Below are positions 31,106 to 43,600 of a DNA stretch of 64,000 bases, one piece after another (positions within the stretch are counted from its first letter, which is position 1; every line of letters starts with the position of its first letter). The notes under the pieces are model-generated. The model made no database searches. It was not told the DNA's origin and saw only the letters and a program-made list of their open reading frames with translations. The DNA is taken from contig CM055739.1 of NCBI GenBank assembly GCA_029465975.1, positions 11,313,513-11,377,512 on the forward strand, written 5' to 3'. Position numbers and translations under genes: made by a program. Source of the DNA: Dallia pectoralis (Eukaryota; Chordata; Actinopteri; Esociformes; Umbridae).

Positions 31106-33589
31106 ATTCTAAATTGTTCAGATTCTAGAAAAGGTAGTGGCATTTTATTCTGTAACTCTGTAAAAATTATTATGCGTACATTTCTGTAGAACGTCTCTGC
31201 AGACAGAACTAACTACTAGTTCTACCTTTACGCATTGTGATACTATTTACATGATTTAAAATTTCTAGGTCCCTTTACATGATAACTGAAAATGAAATTT
31301 AGAAAATATTTCCCATGTTCATTGATTGAAGCAGAACCACCACCACAATGATTTATGATTCCAATATAACAACAAAAAAAAATCAGAAAGGCCATTGCTT
31401 TTTCATCCCGTTTTATTTACTGCAGTCGCTGGATTGTCTTCACAAATGGCTAGAAGCACTTTGCGTATTTATCTATTATTTGTTCATCTTAAGCTTATGA
31501 AGTCAACAAGCCGCACATGACTTACATTTGATTTTGTGTGTAAAGGCAGGTTTTAATCTTTTGAGTGCCATTGCAAGTTATTACCTGAATTGAAAGGCAG
31601 TTACAGGGAGACTTTTTCACAGCAGTTTATTTCCTGTCTGTACAAATGTGATTTCTGTAGCGTTTTCGGCGTAATGACTGAGGTGGTGGGTGGAACTAAT
31701 TAATGTAAATACATGAGGTGCCTTTGTTTGACTGTTTTTTCATTACCTTTTTCTGTATTTCAAATACCTTTTTAAGGGATTAATATTTTAAAAGTCTGCT
31801 TGAACATATTTGTTAATTAAGCGTTATTCCTCTTACTCACTGTATTGTAGTTATGCTTATTGAATTAATGTTTTACTTTCAAATAACTGTTTTTAGTTTT
31901 CACTGATCCCATCTGAAAATTAGAAACCAGGATGGATAAACTCGGCTGAGCTATGATCGCTCGAGAAAGGTGACTGTTAAACGTCTCAAACTTTTGGTGG
32001 ATCTTGCTCTGAAAACAACATGTTAGCAGTAGTTTTGGGGAAAGCTAAATGAAAGAACTTCAAATTCAGCTTAATCGTTGAGCCAATGGATTTTCCAAGT
32101 GCTTTGATGTTAATGGCTACCATGTAATTTTAAAAGATAATTTAATAATGAATCTGAAAAGTGCCATATATTTGAACATTCTCCTAATTGCCAAAATTCA
32201 TGTTTATTAGGTAGATTGTACATCAACTGATACATGATGAAGTAGTAGCTATACCGTATACTCACGCCTATGTATTTCTGGTGAAAATCCCCAAAATATT
32301 TTGGCCTTTACATCTGCTGCAAAACTGCTTCCTTTTGTCAACCACACATTTTAAGACCATTTTAGATAATGGAAATAAAAAAAACTCTGGTCTTGATCTC
32401 TATTGATGAAAGGAGTTAAATTACAGGGTTCTATTAAAGCCCAGGGGGATTGCTGACATGGGGTAAAATAGAGTAACATGGGATTGCTGCTTGGAGCTGG
32501 GTGACAGACTAGCCATTTGCCCACAACTCTTATCTTAGAGTGGCTTACAGTTAGATAACATCAACTTCCATTCTTTATGACTGAGTAAGCGGCTTTAAAT
32601 TTACATAAGAGGAAAGACAACATTGGTTTCCTCCTCTCCCACGATGCACCGGGTCACCAGTTCCAGTTTTGCAAATGCCCTTTTTTTTCTTTGAATTGCT
32701 TGAACCAGTCAACTATTCAGGAAACATGTTGGCACTGGGTATGATGTAGGTGTATGAAGACATATGGCACAAGCTGTGACATTGAAAACAGATTTTCAGC
32801 CAGAAATGGAAAAATAACTTCAACAGTATACTATTACACCAGTTAATAATAATAAAATATTGGATAGTTTCTTATAAAGTTCTGCAATTTCAATCTGAAA
32901 AACTAGTTTGCGAATTTGATGGTTACAAATATTAAAGAATCATTGACATACCTCTCTGAATACTGCAGCAGTATCTGGCGAATGTGATTTACTGATCAAT
33001 GCCATCGGTAAACTATTGAAGGCACCCGATATTTTCCAAAATGAGAAAGGAGCGAAGTTTGGAATTCATAGGCACTGTGTCTGCCTTTAATTAAAATTGC
33101 CCAATTCTGATATATTTTTTCAAATAATTGGCATTTTGAACAATTATATTGGACCATATATACATCACACACATGCAGTTGTGATTTGATTCGTCCAAAG
33201 ACCGGAATAGGGCTACCCATTTAAACTAAGCCATAGATAATCACCAAATGTAAAAGGGATTACTATAAAAAATCAGCCAAAACCAATTTGATCAACTGTG
33301 GGTTGAGAAATATATTTGGTCAAACATCTTTATTTGACCAAAATCTAGCAGGGTATTTAATTCTAAAACCAGAAACATTTATTTTCCACATCATGTGCCA
33401 CTGTACAATATCACCAATAAAGGGTAGAAATGCATATGTTGTTTTCTGCTTGGTAATATCTAGCTTTTTACTGTAATCATTTGAAAACCATCTCAGATAT
33501 ATTTTACGAGATCCTACCTAACCTGTCCCCTACAGAAAGTACCTTATCCCCTACCAAACATAACTGGAATAGTATTATCTAGTCCATGA
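31106..33589. other. Intergenic, no gene seen
   Basis: AT-rich unique sequence. The only feature is a decayed SINE/LINE tail on the minus strand at about 32507-32565 (plus strand CTCTTATCTTAGAGTGGCTT). It could include alternative cab39l or cdadc1 3' UTR. Confidence 0.6.
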
Positions 33590-34225
33590 TGGTTTAGGGT
33601 GAGGGGACAGTATTATCTAGCCCAGGGTGGTGGATAGTATTATCTAGTCCGGGATGGTTTAGGGTGGATGTAGTATTAGCTAGTCCAGGATGGATTGTAG
33701 TATTATCTAGTCCTGGGTGGTTTAGGGTGGGGGTAATCTTATCTAGTCCAGGGTGGTGGGTAGTATTATCTAGTCCGGGATGGTTTAGGGTGGATGTAGT
33801 ATTAGCTAGTCCAGGATGGATTGTAGTATTATCTAGTCCTGGGTGGTTTAGGGTGGGGGTAATCTTATCTAGTCCAGGCTGGTGGGTAGTATTATCTAGT
33901 CCAGCATGGATGTAGATTTATCTAGTCCTGGGTGGTTTAGGGTGAGGGTAGTATTATCTAGTCCATGATGGTTTAGGGCACAGGTGTCAAACCGGTTCCA
34001 TGGAGGGCCGAGTGTCTACAGGTCTTTGCTCTCACCTTGTTCTTGATTGATTAATTAGGTCACTAATTGGTAAGGTTCTACCCTCTACTGGTTGTTTAGG
34101 TCTGAACTGGGAACTAATTTAAATGAAAACCCAAAAACCTGCATACACTAGGCGCCCCATGGAACCGGTTTGACATCCCTGGTTTAGGGTGAGGGGACAG
34201 TATTATCTAGTCCAGGGTGGTTTAA
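33590..34225. repeat. Minisatellite (TATTATCTAGTCCAGG family)
   Basis: Irregular tandem copies of 27-36 bp built on TAGTATTATCTAGTCCRGG followed by RTGG and optional TTTAGGG. Copies continue on both sides of the insertion at 33979-34181, showing that the array is older than the inserted element. Confidence 0.9.
33979..34181. mobile_element. hAT-like MITE with 8-bp target duplication
   Basis: A 203-bp element with imperfect terminal inverted repeats (core TGTCAAACCGGTTCCATGG; 26 of 31 outer bases match). It is flanked by GTTTAGGG at 33971-33978 and 34182-34189. An 8-bp duplication is typical of the hAT superfamily. There is no coding capacity. The target is a minisatellite unit that itself contains GTTTAGGG, so part of the flank identity could be pre-existing. 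Confidence 0.85.
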
Positions 34226-34928
34226 TATTTGGTTGTGGGTCTCATGTCCTATTCCTTGCTATACTAACTTAAAATGACCAAATAAAAATTTACAACAAAA
34301 ATGTGCCATTCTTTAACAGTTCTCCACAAAGTTGCTAAAAACCACCAGTTCCAACAGCGGCCATGCACAATAGACTGGACCTGGATGAGTGCTGGATAAA
34401 TGTTTGTATGCCTAGATTAACAGTCATAATCCCTTACCCAGCTTTAATTTATAAAGCTGGGTCTCTATAAGACAAATAAATAGGTAACACATATTTAGGG
34501 TTCATTTACACATACAAGACATGCATTTTCAATTATATCTACATTATATTATATCTACCTTCCTTAATCACACAGTTGAAGTGCAAAACTTAGAACAAAT
34601 CTCCCGATATTGTTCAAGTGCGTCCCTTCCTTACAGTCTTTTTGTTGTTTAAAAGAATCACTGATCTGTAGATGACTGGATAAAACAAGGTTTTTCGTTC
34701 CAACGTGTCACCAGGTATTCCCAACAGGACCTGGAAACGTTAGCCTGGTGAAGTCAGACTGGATGCCAAAGACCCCTCACCATGTCTCAACAAACAGGAG
34801 TGTGGTCCTCAGGCATAGCTGACCGTGCCCTCTTATTACATTGGACATCTTGTTCAGACTGTCTGTCGTGCTTCCGCATAGATCCAGATCCATCTGTAAC
34901 CAGAACGTATGTTCAAGTGTGTTCCTCT
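34226..34928. other. Intergenic / cdadc1 3' flank
   Basis: Likely contains the cdadc1 3' UTR on the minus strand. I see no clear AATAAA on that strand close to the stop, and no other feature. Confidence 0.5.
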
Positions 34929-37900
34929 CTAGATAATGTCATGATAGCTAACAACAGGGAAGGAAGACTCACTCGCTAGATGAGGACCAGCATGTTCCGA
35001 TGCAAACCTCGTCAGAGTCGACTTCTGCCACTGAGACGAGAGCATTTGTAAGAAAATGACATGGTTATTAAGAGCCATTTTAATTGCCAAAATAAAAAAC
35101 ACAGGATAGCTCAAATCAAAATGGCTGCCACCTACAGGGATCCATACAGTCGTTTTACTCATGAGTAGAAACAAAAGAAAAATCTAAGAGAATGTCACAG
35201 ACTAGAGACGCACTACCCTATCTACAGAAAATGACTTCCAACTAAATAAATGTGAGTACTCACAATAAACTTCTGGACTCCTCGGAGGCCATTGAATCTG
35301 AGGTAAGTGATGTCTCCCTTGTCCTTGCCGCTGTCCAGGTCAGTGGTGTAGATCTGCTTGATCCCGGCTCCTTGGATCAGAGGTATGCATTCATCACATG
35401 GACACTTAGTCACAAACAGCATGGTGTTCTCCTCCTGGCGGATCTCGTCACACCTGAAAGGGACAACAGGCGCGAACCCACGTCATAACTCACGCAACGA
35501 TTCATTCCAGAATCTCCGCCGTCCCAACACGGGCTTCCACATCTCGTGTCCTCTCGGCCACTCTACGCCGTTAAGAACCGGACAGGTTGAGCCCTTGTTT
35601 TTTCCTGCTTACCTGAAGCTGAGTGCGTTCTGCTCGGCATGGATGATGTAGCGATATTTCCTCCTCTGTCGGTCCTCCTGTTTGGTATCCATCTGTGGGT
35701 ACTCTCCATACTCTGAGCCCACGGGATAGGCATTGTACCCACAACCCACCAGGTACAGACGTCCAGTGCCGTCACAGCCAGCCTGAAATAGTTTGACACA
35801 GAACGCGATAAAGGTCACTTTACCAGCCAAGTTGTTCATTCCATTTCTGCTTTAATAACCACGATGAAAGAGGAGTATATATTAATGTTCAGTTACAAAA
35901 ATACAGCCAAAGAAACATCTCACTCACAGATTTCCCTTCTGCCCAAATGACAGCACCAACACCAATCTTAGGATCCTCTAGAAGAGCAACAAGCAAGAAA
36001 CACTTTTAAACACGTTGCCAGTTGGCCGATTTCCAACATGAGTTCTATTGTTTCCAGTCTTCAAATATGTTGAACCACTACATATTACAGCGGGCATTAA
36101 ACACGAAAAGACGGTTTATGACAGTTCCATCAATAATATTTGTTTCTTGACTGACTAAACGAGCAAAATAGTCAATGTGAATCCCCACGATATGTGGTTG
36201 GCATGTGACATTTACCAACTTATCTGACCTGTTCTGTAGGCCAATAGTCTGGCCTGTATTGTGCAGTGTCTGGCGGTCTCCTGGGACACGCCCGGGGGTT
36301 GGGATGACTCTGAAGCGGTAGGCTGGGAGTCCTTCCAGTAGAAGCCATGCTGGAGAACAGGCAGACTGGCAGCTACTGACGCCAGAACCTCAACCAGATC
36401 TGTCATTTTCTGGCGCAGATTGGAGAAGTACGGCTCCATGCAGAAGTTCTCAAGACCTGGAGCAGAACACTGTGTTAACCACATCTAGTATAAAGTTAAC
36501 AGAACCGGCTAATGGAATGGAAGAGCCGCCTGATGAATGGACCTTTAAGTACCGTCATGGGAACGTTTGTACTGAATTAAGCCCAACTACCACTAGCTCA
36601 TGACCGCTAGGAAATCATGATTGAACGGTACCGACCTATTTTGGCGAGAATGTCACGATGGTGCTGTTCCGGTAAGATAAGGAACTCTTGGGAGAAAGTG
36701 CTAATGTTCTGTCTCCTCTGCCTACAGAACAGGTCCCGAGTGTCCAGGCCGGGGTTGTCCCCAGACATCCTCTCCACAAAGTCACACCCCAGAGAAGTCT
36801 CCATCACAAACTGCTGAAGGCCAAGGGCCAGAGGCTGGACCGCTACACCAATGTGGGGCCGGCTGTTGGATTTGAGCTTCTCTGACGCAATTGCGTCCAG
36901 CACTGCTTCTTGGGAAATGGAGTCCATTCCGTTAACTCCCACTGATAGACTCATCTCCGGATCGCCAGGCCAGAAGGAGATACGGCTTACCCCGACTGAA
37001 GATGACAGACCAGGAACAATAATATACATGTGAACTATGTGGCCTGTATGTTCTAGTCTTCACATGTGCGGCAAATCTAGCAAAGTGAGCATTTGGAATT
37101 TCCACACTAATTAAGGCTTGATGTCAGGATTAATGCTGGAGTTAGAATTTGTGTTATTCTTTATAGTCAGAATTGAAATGGGTATACGTATTTTTCCTCA
37201 AAAAGTAATTACAGGTATAATAGATCCCAAAGAAACATGCAAAATGAAAACATCTGGAAAACCAAAAAATATATTTTAGGCTTAAGGGTTAGCTAAGGTT
37301 AGCCTGTGTGTGAGTGTGTGTATTTTACCATTGATAAGCATTTTGAGGCAGGTGGCACAGGGTTTCCTAGAAAAGTAGAGTTCTGATGAAGCCAGCTTGG
37401 GACCATGTCTGATCACAGCTACCTGCCCAGCATGGAGCTCAGAACCAGAGCAATGAAGACCCACCACCTTCTGGTCTCGGACCACCACCAGGCCTGTACC
37501 CCGCGTCTGTCACAAAGAACCATACAGAGATGAGGAAGAAGTGATGATGCTCTATAGGGTCATATATTGACATCTATTTCCTTACAGAACCATCTGTTCA
37601 TTTTGGGACAGTAAGTATTGTTAACCTTTTTAGTCTCCATACACGTAGAGTTCAGATTTTAAATTAATTAATTTCCATGCTTAAAATATTAATTGTCAGC
37701 TGTTATTTAAATAGAATATTGGTAGATATTGGTTTTCAATCACTGTCTGAAGTCAGCAACCCAGAGACATCCACTGACACCAGGCTACTCATGTGATGCC
37801 CGCCTACTCCTGTGATGCCCGCCTACTCCTGTGATGCCCGCCTACTCCTGTGATGCCCGCCTACTCCTGTGATGCCCGCCTACTCCTGTGATGCCCGCCT

Positions 37901-38750
37901 ATTCAGTTCAGCAGCCACCGAACCCTGGTCTTGTACTCTCACAACAAACTGCAAGGAATTGACCACAAATATCTTCAAATACAAGTGTACAATGTAAATG
38001 TTTACATCTTTGCATAGTTTGATATACAAAAGGTGGTGTATTGAGCCAAAATAAGCAAAAGTGCATCCCTAATAGTAATTGAAAGAAAACATGTAACAGC
38101 CTATGACATACAAAAACATTCTTGTTTACGACTTCTTTTTCCTCCCTGGGGAACAGTTCCATCCATAGGCTCAGCAGGGTGAAGAGGTTAGCTTTGGACA
38201 GTCTGGGTCCATGACCTGAAAACACAGCATACAAATACAACATAACAGGCTCCTAAACGGTGGAGCAGTCTACGATGCTCATATACTGCCAATGCCAAGG
38301 CAGACCACAACAGTCTAGATTTGAGGCTTGATGTGTCAATTGCTTACGTGTGGCTGTTGCAAATCGGATATGAGTAATTCATAGAAGGAAACATGGGACA
38401 CACTTTCATTTTTGCTCCACAGAAATATGATATTATTGATTTATACTCCTCGTGTCCACGTATCAGTCTTAAATCGTATTGATTTACAAAAAACTGCAGA
38501 TGTGACATTCCATAATAATGTTTTATTAAGGATCTAAACCCAGTGTCCTGTGTGTGGCAACATTAAACACATCAGCAGGATACGCTGGCAAGCAGTGAAC
38601 TCGCCAGTGAATGACTCGGGTCTTACCTAGTACTTCAGTGTTGGTAAGTGTACCCGCTTCCTTAATATCACGATATTCGGAACATTTACATGAAGTTGCA
38701 CACGACGGGTTCAAATCGTGGTTCTTCTTTACGGCATCTGCTGTTTCCAT
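34929..38750 (-). CDS. cdadc1: Cytidine and dCMP deaminase domain-containing protein 1
   Basis: Vertebrate protein with two cytidine-deaminase folds, reported to deaminate (deoxy)cytidine nucleotides. Exons in transcript order: 38750-38627, 38215-38130, 37506-37329, 36995-36636, 36456-36229, 35977-35928, 35782-35613, 35453-35264, 35030-34929. Phases join to 495 residues (human about 514). The first domain has LHAGQVAVIRHG and FSRKPCATCLKML: the zinc cysteines are present, but Gly stands where the catalytic Glu of HAE belongs. The second domain has the full set, IIHAEQNALSF and VTKCPCDECIPL, so it should carry catalysis. SKANLFTLLSLWMELFP marks the family N-terminus. The N-terminal 41 residues and the exon 2 donor (GTAAAC) are the least certain parts. 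It is convergent with cab39l. Confidence 0.95.
37781..37906. repeat. 19-bp minisatellite in cdadc1 intron
   Basis: About six copies of TGATGCCCGCCTACTCCTG in the intron between coding exons 2 and 3. Confidence 0.92.
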
Positions 38751-38960
38751 TTAAACAGCGGAATGCCAAATGAGAAGGCAAATAACTATGTTGTCACTGC
38801 CACAAAATCAGTCCTAGTACTAAGCTTTTGCCCATAACTTCTGACGTAAACGGGAGGATGAAAATGGACCTGTACCTAACCCGGAAACGGAACGTCCATC
38901 ACAGCCGGCATCTTTTTACGTCGTACTAATTCGCATGTATTTCAACAAGCAGAGACGTTA
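38751..38960 (-). promoter_or_regulatory. Probable cdadc1 promoter region
   Basis: Directly upstream of the cdadc1 ATG. It holds a CRE-like TGACGTAA at 38842-38849 and an ETS-like CCGGAAAC at 38881. No TATA box is evident. Inferred from position and motifs only. Confidence 0.35.
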
Positions 38961-39284
38961 AAAATGTATTCGGTTCAGTTGCGAAATATTCAGCAAAACG
39001 GAAAAAACTATATGTAGAATAAGGATGGGAACCCGAGGCTTTGTTTCGATAAAAATGCTTAATTTCTTGATGCTTTCAAACACAGCGCACAGCAGCGACA
39101 CCTGCTGGACAAAACGTCCTATGACATGTTTTATTTAGATGCCTTGTATAACCGGAGCAGCACTTCGTTTCGTGAGGTTCTAGGCCTACAGCACTTTAGT
39201 CAGTCGTTATCGTTGCATTCGAAGTCATTTGAAAAATGAATGAATAATACATTCGGACAAATAAAAATGCTATATATATATATA

Positions 39285-39424
39285 TATAGCTCAGTGGTAG
39301 AGTGCATGCTTTGTATGTATGATGTCCTGGGTTCAATCCCCAGCTTTTGCCCAGGTCGCCGTTGCAAATGAGAATGTGTTCTCATTTGGCCTTCCTGGTT
39401 AAATAAAGGTCAAATTAAAAAAAG
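39285..39424 (+). mobile_element. tRNA-Ala-derived SINE with LINE-type 3' tail
   Basis: The head TAGCTCAGTGGTAGAGTGCA with B box GGGTTCAATCCCC matches tRNA-Ala except for the anticodon base (TGT for TGC) and a lost 5' end. The tail, with AATGAGAATGTGTTCTCATT then CCTGGTTAAATAAAGG and an A-run, is the common salmonid-type SINE/LINE tail. An (AT)n run precedes it. The DNA on either side (38961-39284 and 39425-39570) shows no gene. Confidence 0.85.
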
Positions 39425-39559
39425 AAATGAGAGGGTCAATTGTAGTACACTCCTGGATTCAAGAACGGTTTTGCAAGGGGATTACGACACTACACCATCG
39501 CACATGCAATGTAAAAAAAAAAACACCTTAACCTTTTCCAATGCATAATCCAGCACTAT

Positions 39560-40682
39560 AGAGAATAATGCATTTCTTTATTTCAAAGCGGTAGTGCATG
39601 TCTTGCAAGATGACAAACCTTTAAAAATAGAGCCACCAGAACCAGGTTCTCTCAAACCAAAAAGTTTGCAAAACTTAAAAAAGGAATGTAACGGCAGAAA
39701 AACAAAATACTTATCAAAATTATTTCTCACAGTTCTTACAGAAAAGAAAGTATTAAATTCAAATGCAGTACAAATCGTCACTAAAGATAATGTTGTGATA
39801 AACATTCCAACGTTCAGATAATTATTCTAAGCAGCGTTCAGTGTTTTTTGGAAGTGGGTATGGTAATCGTAATCAACAATTTGTAATAGTACATTTTCAT
39901 AAAATGCCATTAGTAACAATAAAATAATGTTTACACGTTTCACATGGCCACCATAGATTTTCTCTTGAAAACCAAGACATGTCGACTTAATTTCATTACA
40001 AAGCCTAACCAACCGGAATTAATACTGACTAGCTCTGGTCTACTTTGCCAATCCACAGCACACAACAAATCGTTTTTGTAAAACCATACTCAACATAAGC
40101 ACAGGCCATGAACTGGAAGCTAAATAGAGGCCACAGTAAATACATCACACACTAATAGTGTCCTGCACTGCAGGTTGTGGTAAATTACCAAAAATATGAA
40201 TTCATATATTGCATATAGTAATAAAAAAATATGAAAACTGACTTCTTAAAAATGGAGATTGCCTGAAAGCAATGAGACCAATATAACATTGCAATCTTCA
40301 ACTTTGTGGTCCAACTTAAGCTTGATCGATCGTCCTCCCGTGAAACTGATGTCCAACACTTATCTCTTGGCAGTCTAATGCCATCAAACAGGACTGTAAA
40401 CATGCAGTGGCAGACAATGACCTCAGATCACTGTTTTGACTGGCATTCTATCCTCTCCACAGCGCCACCTGCCTTTGTGGAATATGCAGAAACTGGCTAC
40501 AACCATCAGGCTAATTTATCCATGCCAGAACGTCTTAACACATTCCTAATGTGGAATAATAGAGACCTTGTTCAAGCTAGCCGTTTCCGTGATCCCACCA
40601 GTTAATACCTAACCAAGTAGTATCAAACGAAGCCAGTTCTTGCTCGTTCTGTCCTTTTCCTTCCTTCGGGGCTTATTAGTGG
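39560..40682 (-). other. rcbtb1: Probable rcbtb1 3' UTR
   Basis: Runs from the rcbtb1 stop to a minus-strand AATAAA at about 39577-39582. Short open frames here show no family resemblance. The end is inferred from the signal. Confidence 0.5.
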
Positions 40683-43600
40683 TTAGTTCTTGAAGGCCCC
40701 ACAGCGGCTGGCTCTGCAAATGAACTCTTTTAGCATGTTGCCATCGACCTGCCAGAAAGCAGTAGTCTGGGTCACCGCCGTCAGGTGGTTCACACAGAAC
40801 TTAAAGCAGAACTCCTCCAGATCCTATAGGGAAGACATGGCACAGCTCCAGTATGCACACAGGTAAACAGTACCGTGTCAATTTACATAGACAACTATAA
40901 TGAACATCATGTGATTAATGACCACAATGACAAAGCTAATGACTTTAATACAAGACTCCAGACAAATCTGCTAACGAGTCAGCATCTGTGCTATTAGTAA
41001 GCCTTGGTGGTGACACTGTAGTTACCTCAGCGTCGTATCGCACGGCAGCAGAGAGCAGAGAGAAGGCGTTCTCCACAGTGATACCTCTCTTTATTATGTG
41101 CTGACACAATCTCTTCAGACGGTTCTCACAGTAGGATGTGGCCAGGTCCAATAGGCCTGCAACAGACAGGTATCGCACTCATCTTTACAAAAGAGGCTGT
41201 AGCTGGTCATTTGGGCCCTGTATAAATCTTTACTTCTGTCAAACTAACCAATGGCATCCTCTGGGGGCAGGTCTACATTATCTGTGTAGAGGAACTCCAG
41301 AAAGGAGCGGTAAACTGGGTAGGAGAACTGGTCAATCTCGATCACCTCCTTCATGTCCTCCGTCCAGTGGGATTGGAACATGGAGCGGAAATGTTCACAC
41401 CTAAAAGAATCCATGAAACAGTACATACATGTATGTATATGTATGTATGCATGCATGTATGGGCAAGACCAAGCAAATCCAATAGAACAGAGGAGACTCA
41501 AACTCCACACACCAGTGGGTTCAAATACAGCCCACTGCACTTTCAGCAAAAACCTTCATTTCACCCCCACTGTCTAACAAAGCATAAGACGCCTCAATAG
41601 AAAAAAGCATAAACAAAGTGAATATCCTAAAAGGTGTTTGTGCTTGCTCATGTGGAATAAACATTTGTTTTATGAAATATTTATTTTAGGGCGTTTCATG
41701 GTTTTATGGATCAAGGACATTGATCCATCAGAAATATTGTAATGAGAGCAAGTTCTAAACCAGCGGTGAGCTGGAATTGAACCCATGCTGCAGCAGCATA
41801 GGTGCACCGACGGCTTCCAGACTAGTGTGCCGTACTAACCAAAGGAGCAAGTACCTTCTACAAACATAGACATACCTGATCTTGAGAACCGCCTTATGCA
41901 CATGGATGTATTTTCCATCCACACAGAACTTTAGATCAGCTGTCTCCGGGCTGTCAAACTCTTTCCTCAAAGACTGGGCCACAGTCAGGAAGTCATCATG
42001 CTCTAGCACAAAACACAGGACACAAGGCCTTAGCTAAAAATCACAATTTGTGTGTGTGGGGGGGCGAATCGAGTACAGGGGTCTCCAGAACCTTCTACTT
42101 AAGAGCTCATAGCGATTGCCAAATGAATTAATGAACAAACATGTGTATTGGTTAAAATTAGTGAGTCAATGAAAACCAAAAAGGGTCAAAATGAAGTTCA
42201 AATGAGAACAGTTTGCGGCATCCAACAGGTAGGATTGCATTTGGCTAATCACCTTGACGTTGAAATGGGAGAAGTGCATCTAAGAGTTCAGTAGGTGTAG
42301 CTCAGCTGGATGTAAAATGGATGGCCTTGCTACAGTCAGTCACTCTAGGTGAGAGCATTGCTAAATAACTCATGTAAAACGTACTTGAGCTGAAGCACCT
42401 GTATTACATCTCCAGCTAATTTACTCACGCTAAATCATTCTCCTACTCATGTTACAGTACTGTTGCCGTCAGACTGTTTGTAAATAATTTGTATAATTAT
42501 ATTTAGGATGCGATAGTGCCAATTCTTTGATAGCAGTACTAGAAATTACAAATTGAAAAAGAAAAAAATAATAGTTTGGATTTTTGACACACTGATTTCC
42601 TGTTCTTGGGTCAGTTCTCTCAGTTATTTTGTGTCATGTGACTGTTGAACAGAAAAAGAAACAAAACATTTAAAATTGGTCGAAAAGTTACAATTAAGTC
42701 CCAAATACCCATAGACAGCAGCCTCCACATCACAGACGGTGTGGCGAAGCAGCCGAAGACGTCGTCCGTTGAGGAGAAGTGTGTGAGGAAGGGCAGGACG
42801 ACAGACTGGCCCCTGCACTGGCCCCACATATACACCTGACCACTCTGGGTCTTACTGGCCGAGGTGTGTGTGGAGTGACACGCGGCGATCTCCACTATCC
42901 TGCTGGGGGAGAGTGTTAAACAAACACACATCAACATTCCCTCCACCAATTAACGTGTTAGTAGTAATATCGTTAATCTCTTCTTACAGTTAATGTGACT
43001 GCCACAATGATATATTATTGATTGAAAACTGCATAAATCTGTTTGGCTGGTACATTCTTTCATCCACAAACCACCTTGGTTGGTAAGCCAAAAAATAAAT
43101 GGAGACCCTGCAGGAAACTGCTAACCTCTCTGTTTCTCCATGGATACCCAACTCATTCTCAGGACCAAAATAGTTGGTACAAAACAGAGGCCTTACAACT
43201 AAATCGCTAAAATCCTTAAGAATCTCCTCCAAATGTAATCCTAATCAACTGGTTTTTGGAATTTTGGCAAAAGGATCCGTTCTATTTGTACCTAAAGATA
43301 AAGGCCACCTCCCTCCCTCAAGCCAGCCGGCCATCCTCTATTGTAATTATGCTTCATTGTACGACACAGACAATGGGACCTCAGAAAGACAGATTAGTCT
43401 AGATGTAGTGTTTGAGCCAGTGTATACAATACCGCCGTAAAGCAGTTGAAACCCGCATAGGATAAAATAAAATGGAAACCGTCGCCCTCTGAACTGCTAC
43501 AGTGTGAACTGCTGCTGTGGCAGGTGATAACAGCCACACGCGCACCATCGCAATCCTGTGTGTGTTCGTGTTCCGTCTCACCTCTCCTTCTCGGTCATGA

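Noticed and set aside
39285..39360. Functional tRNA-Ala gene
   Set aside because: The acceptor stem 5' strand is replaced by an AT run, the anticodon is changed, and the sequence continues into a SINE tail.
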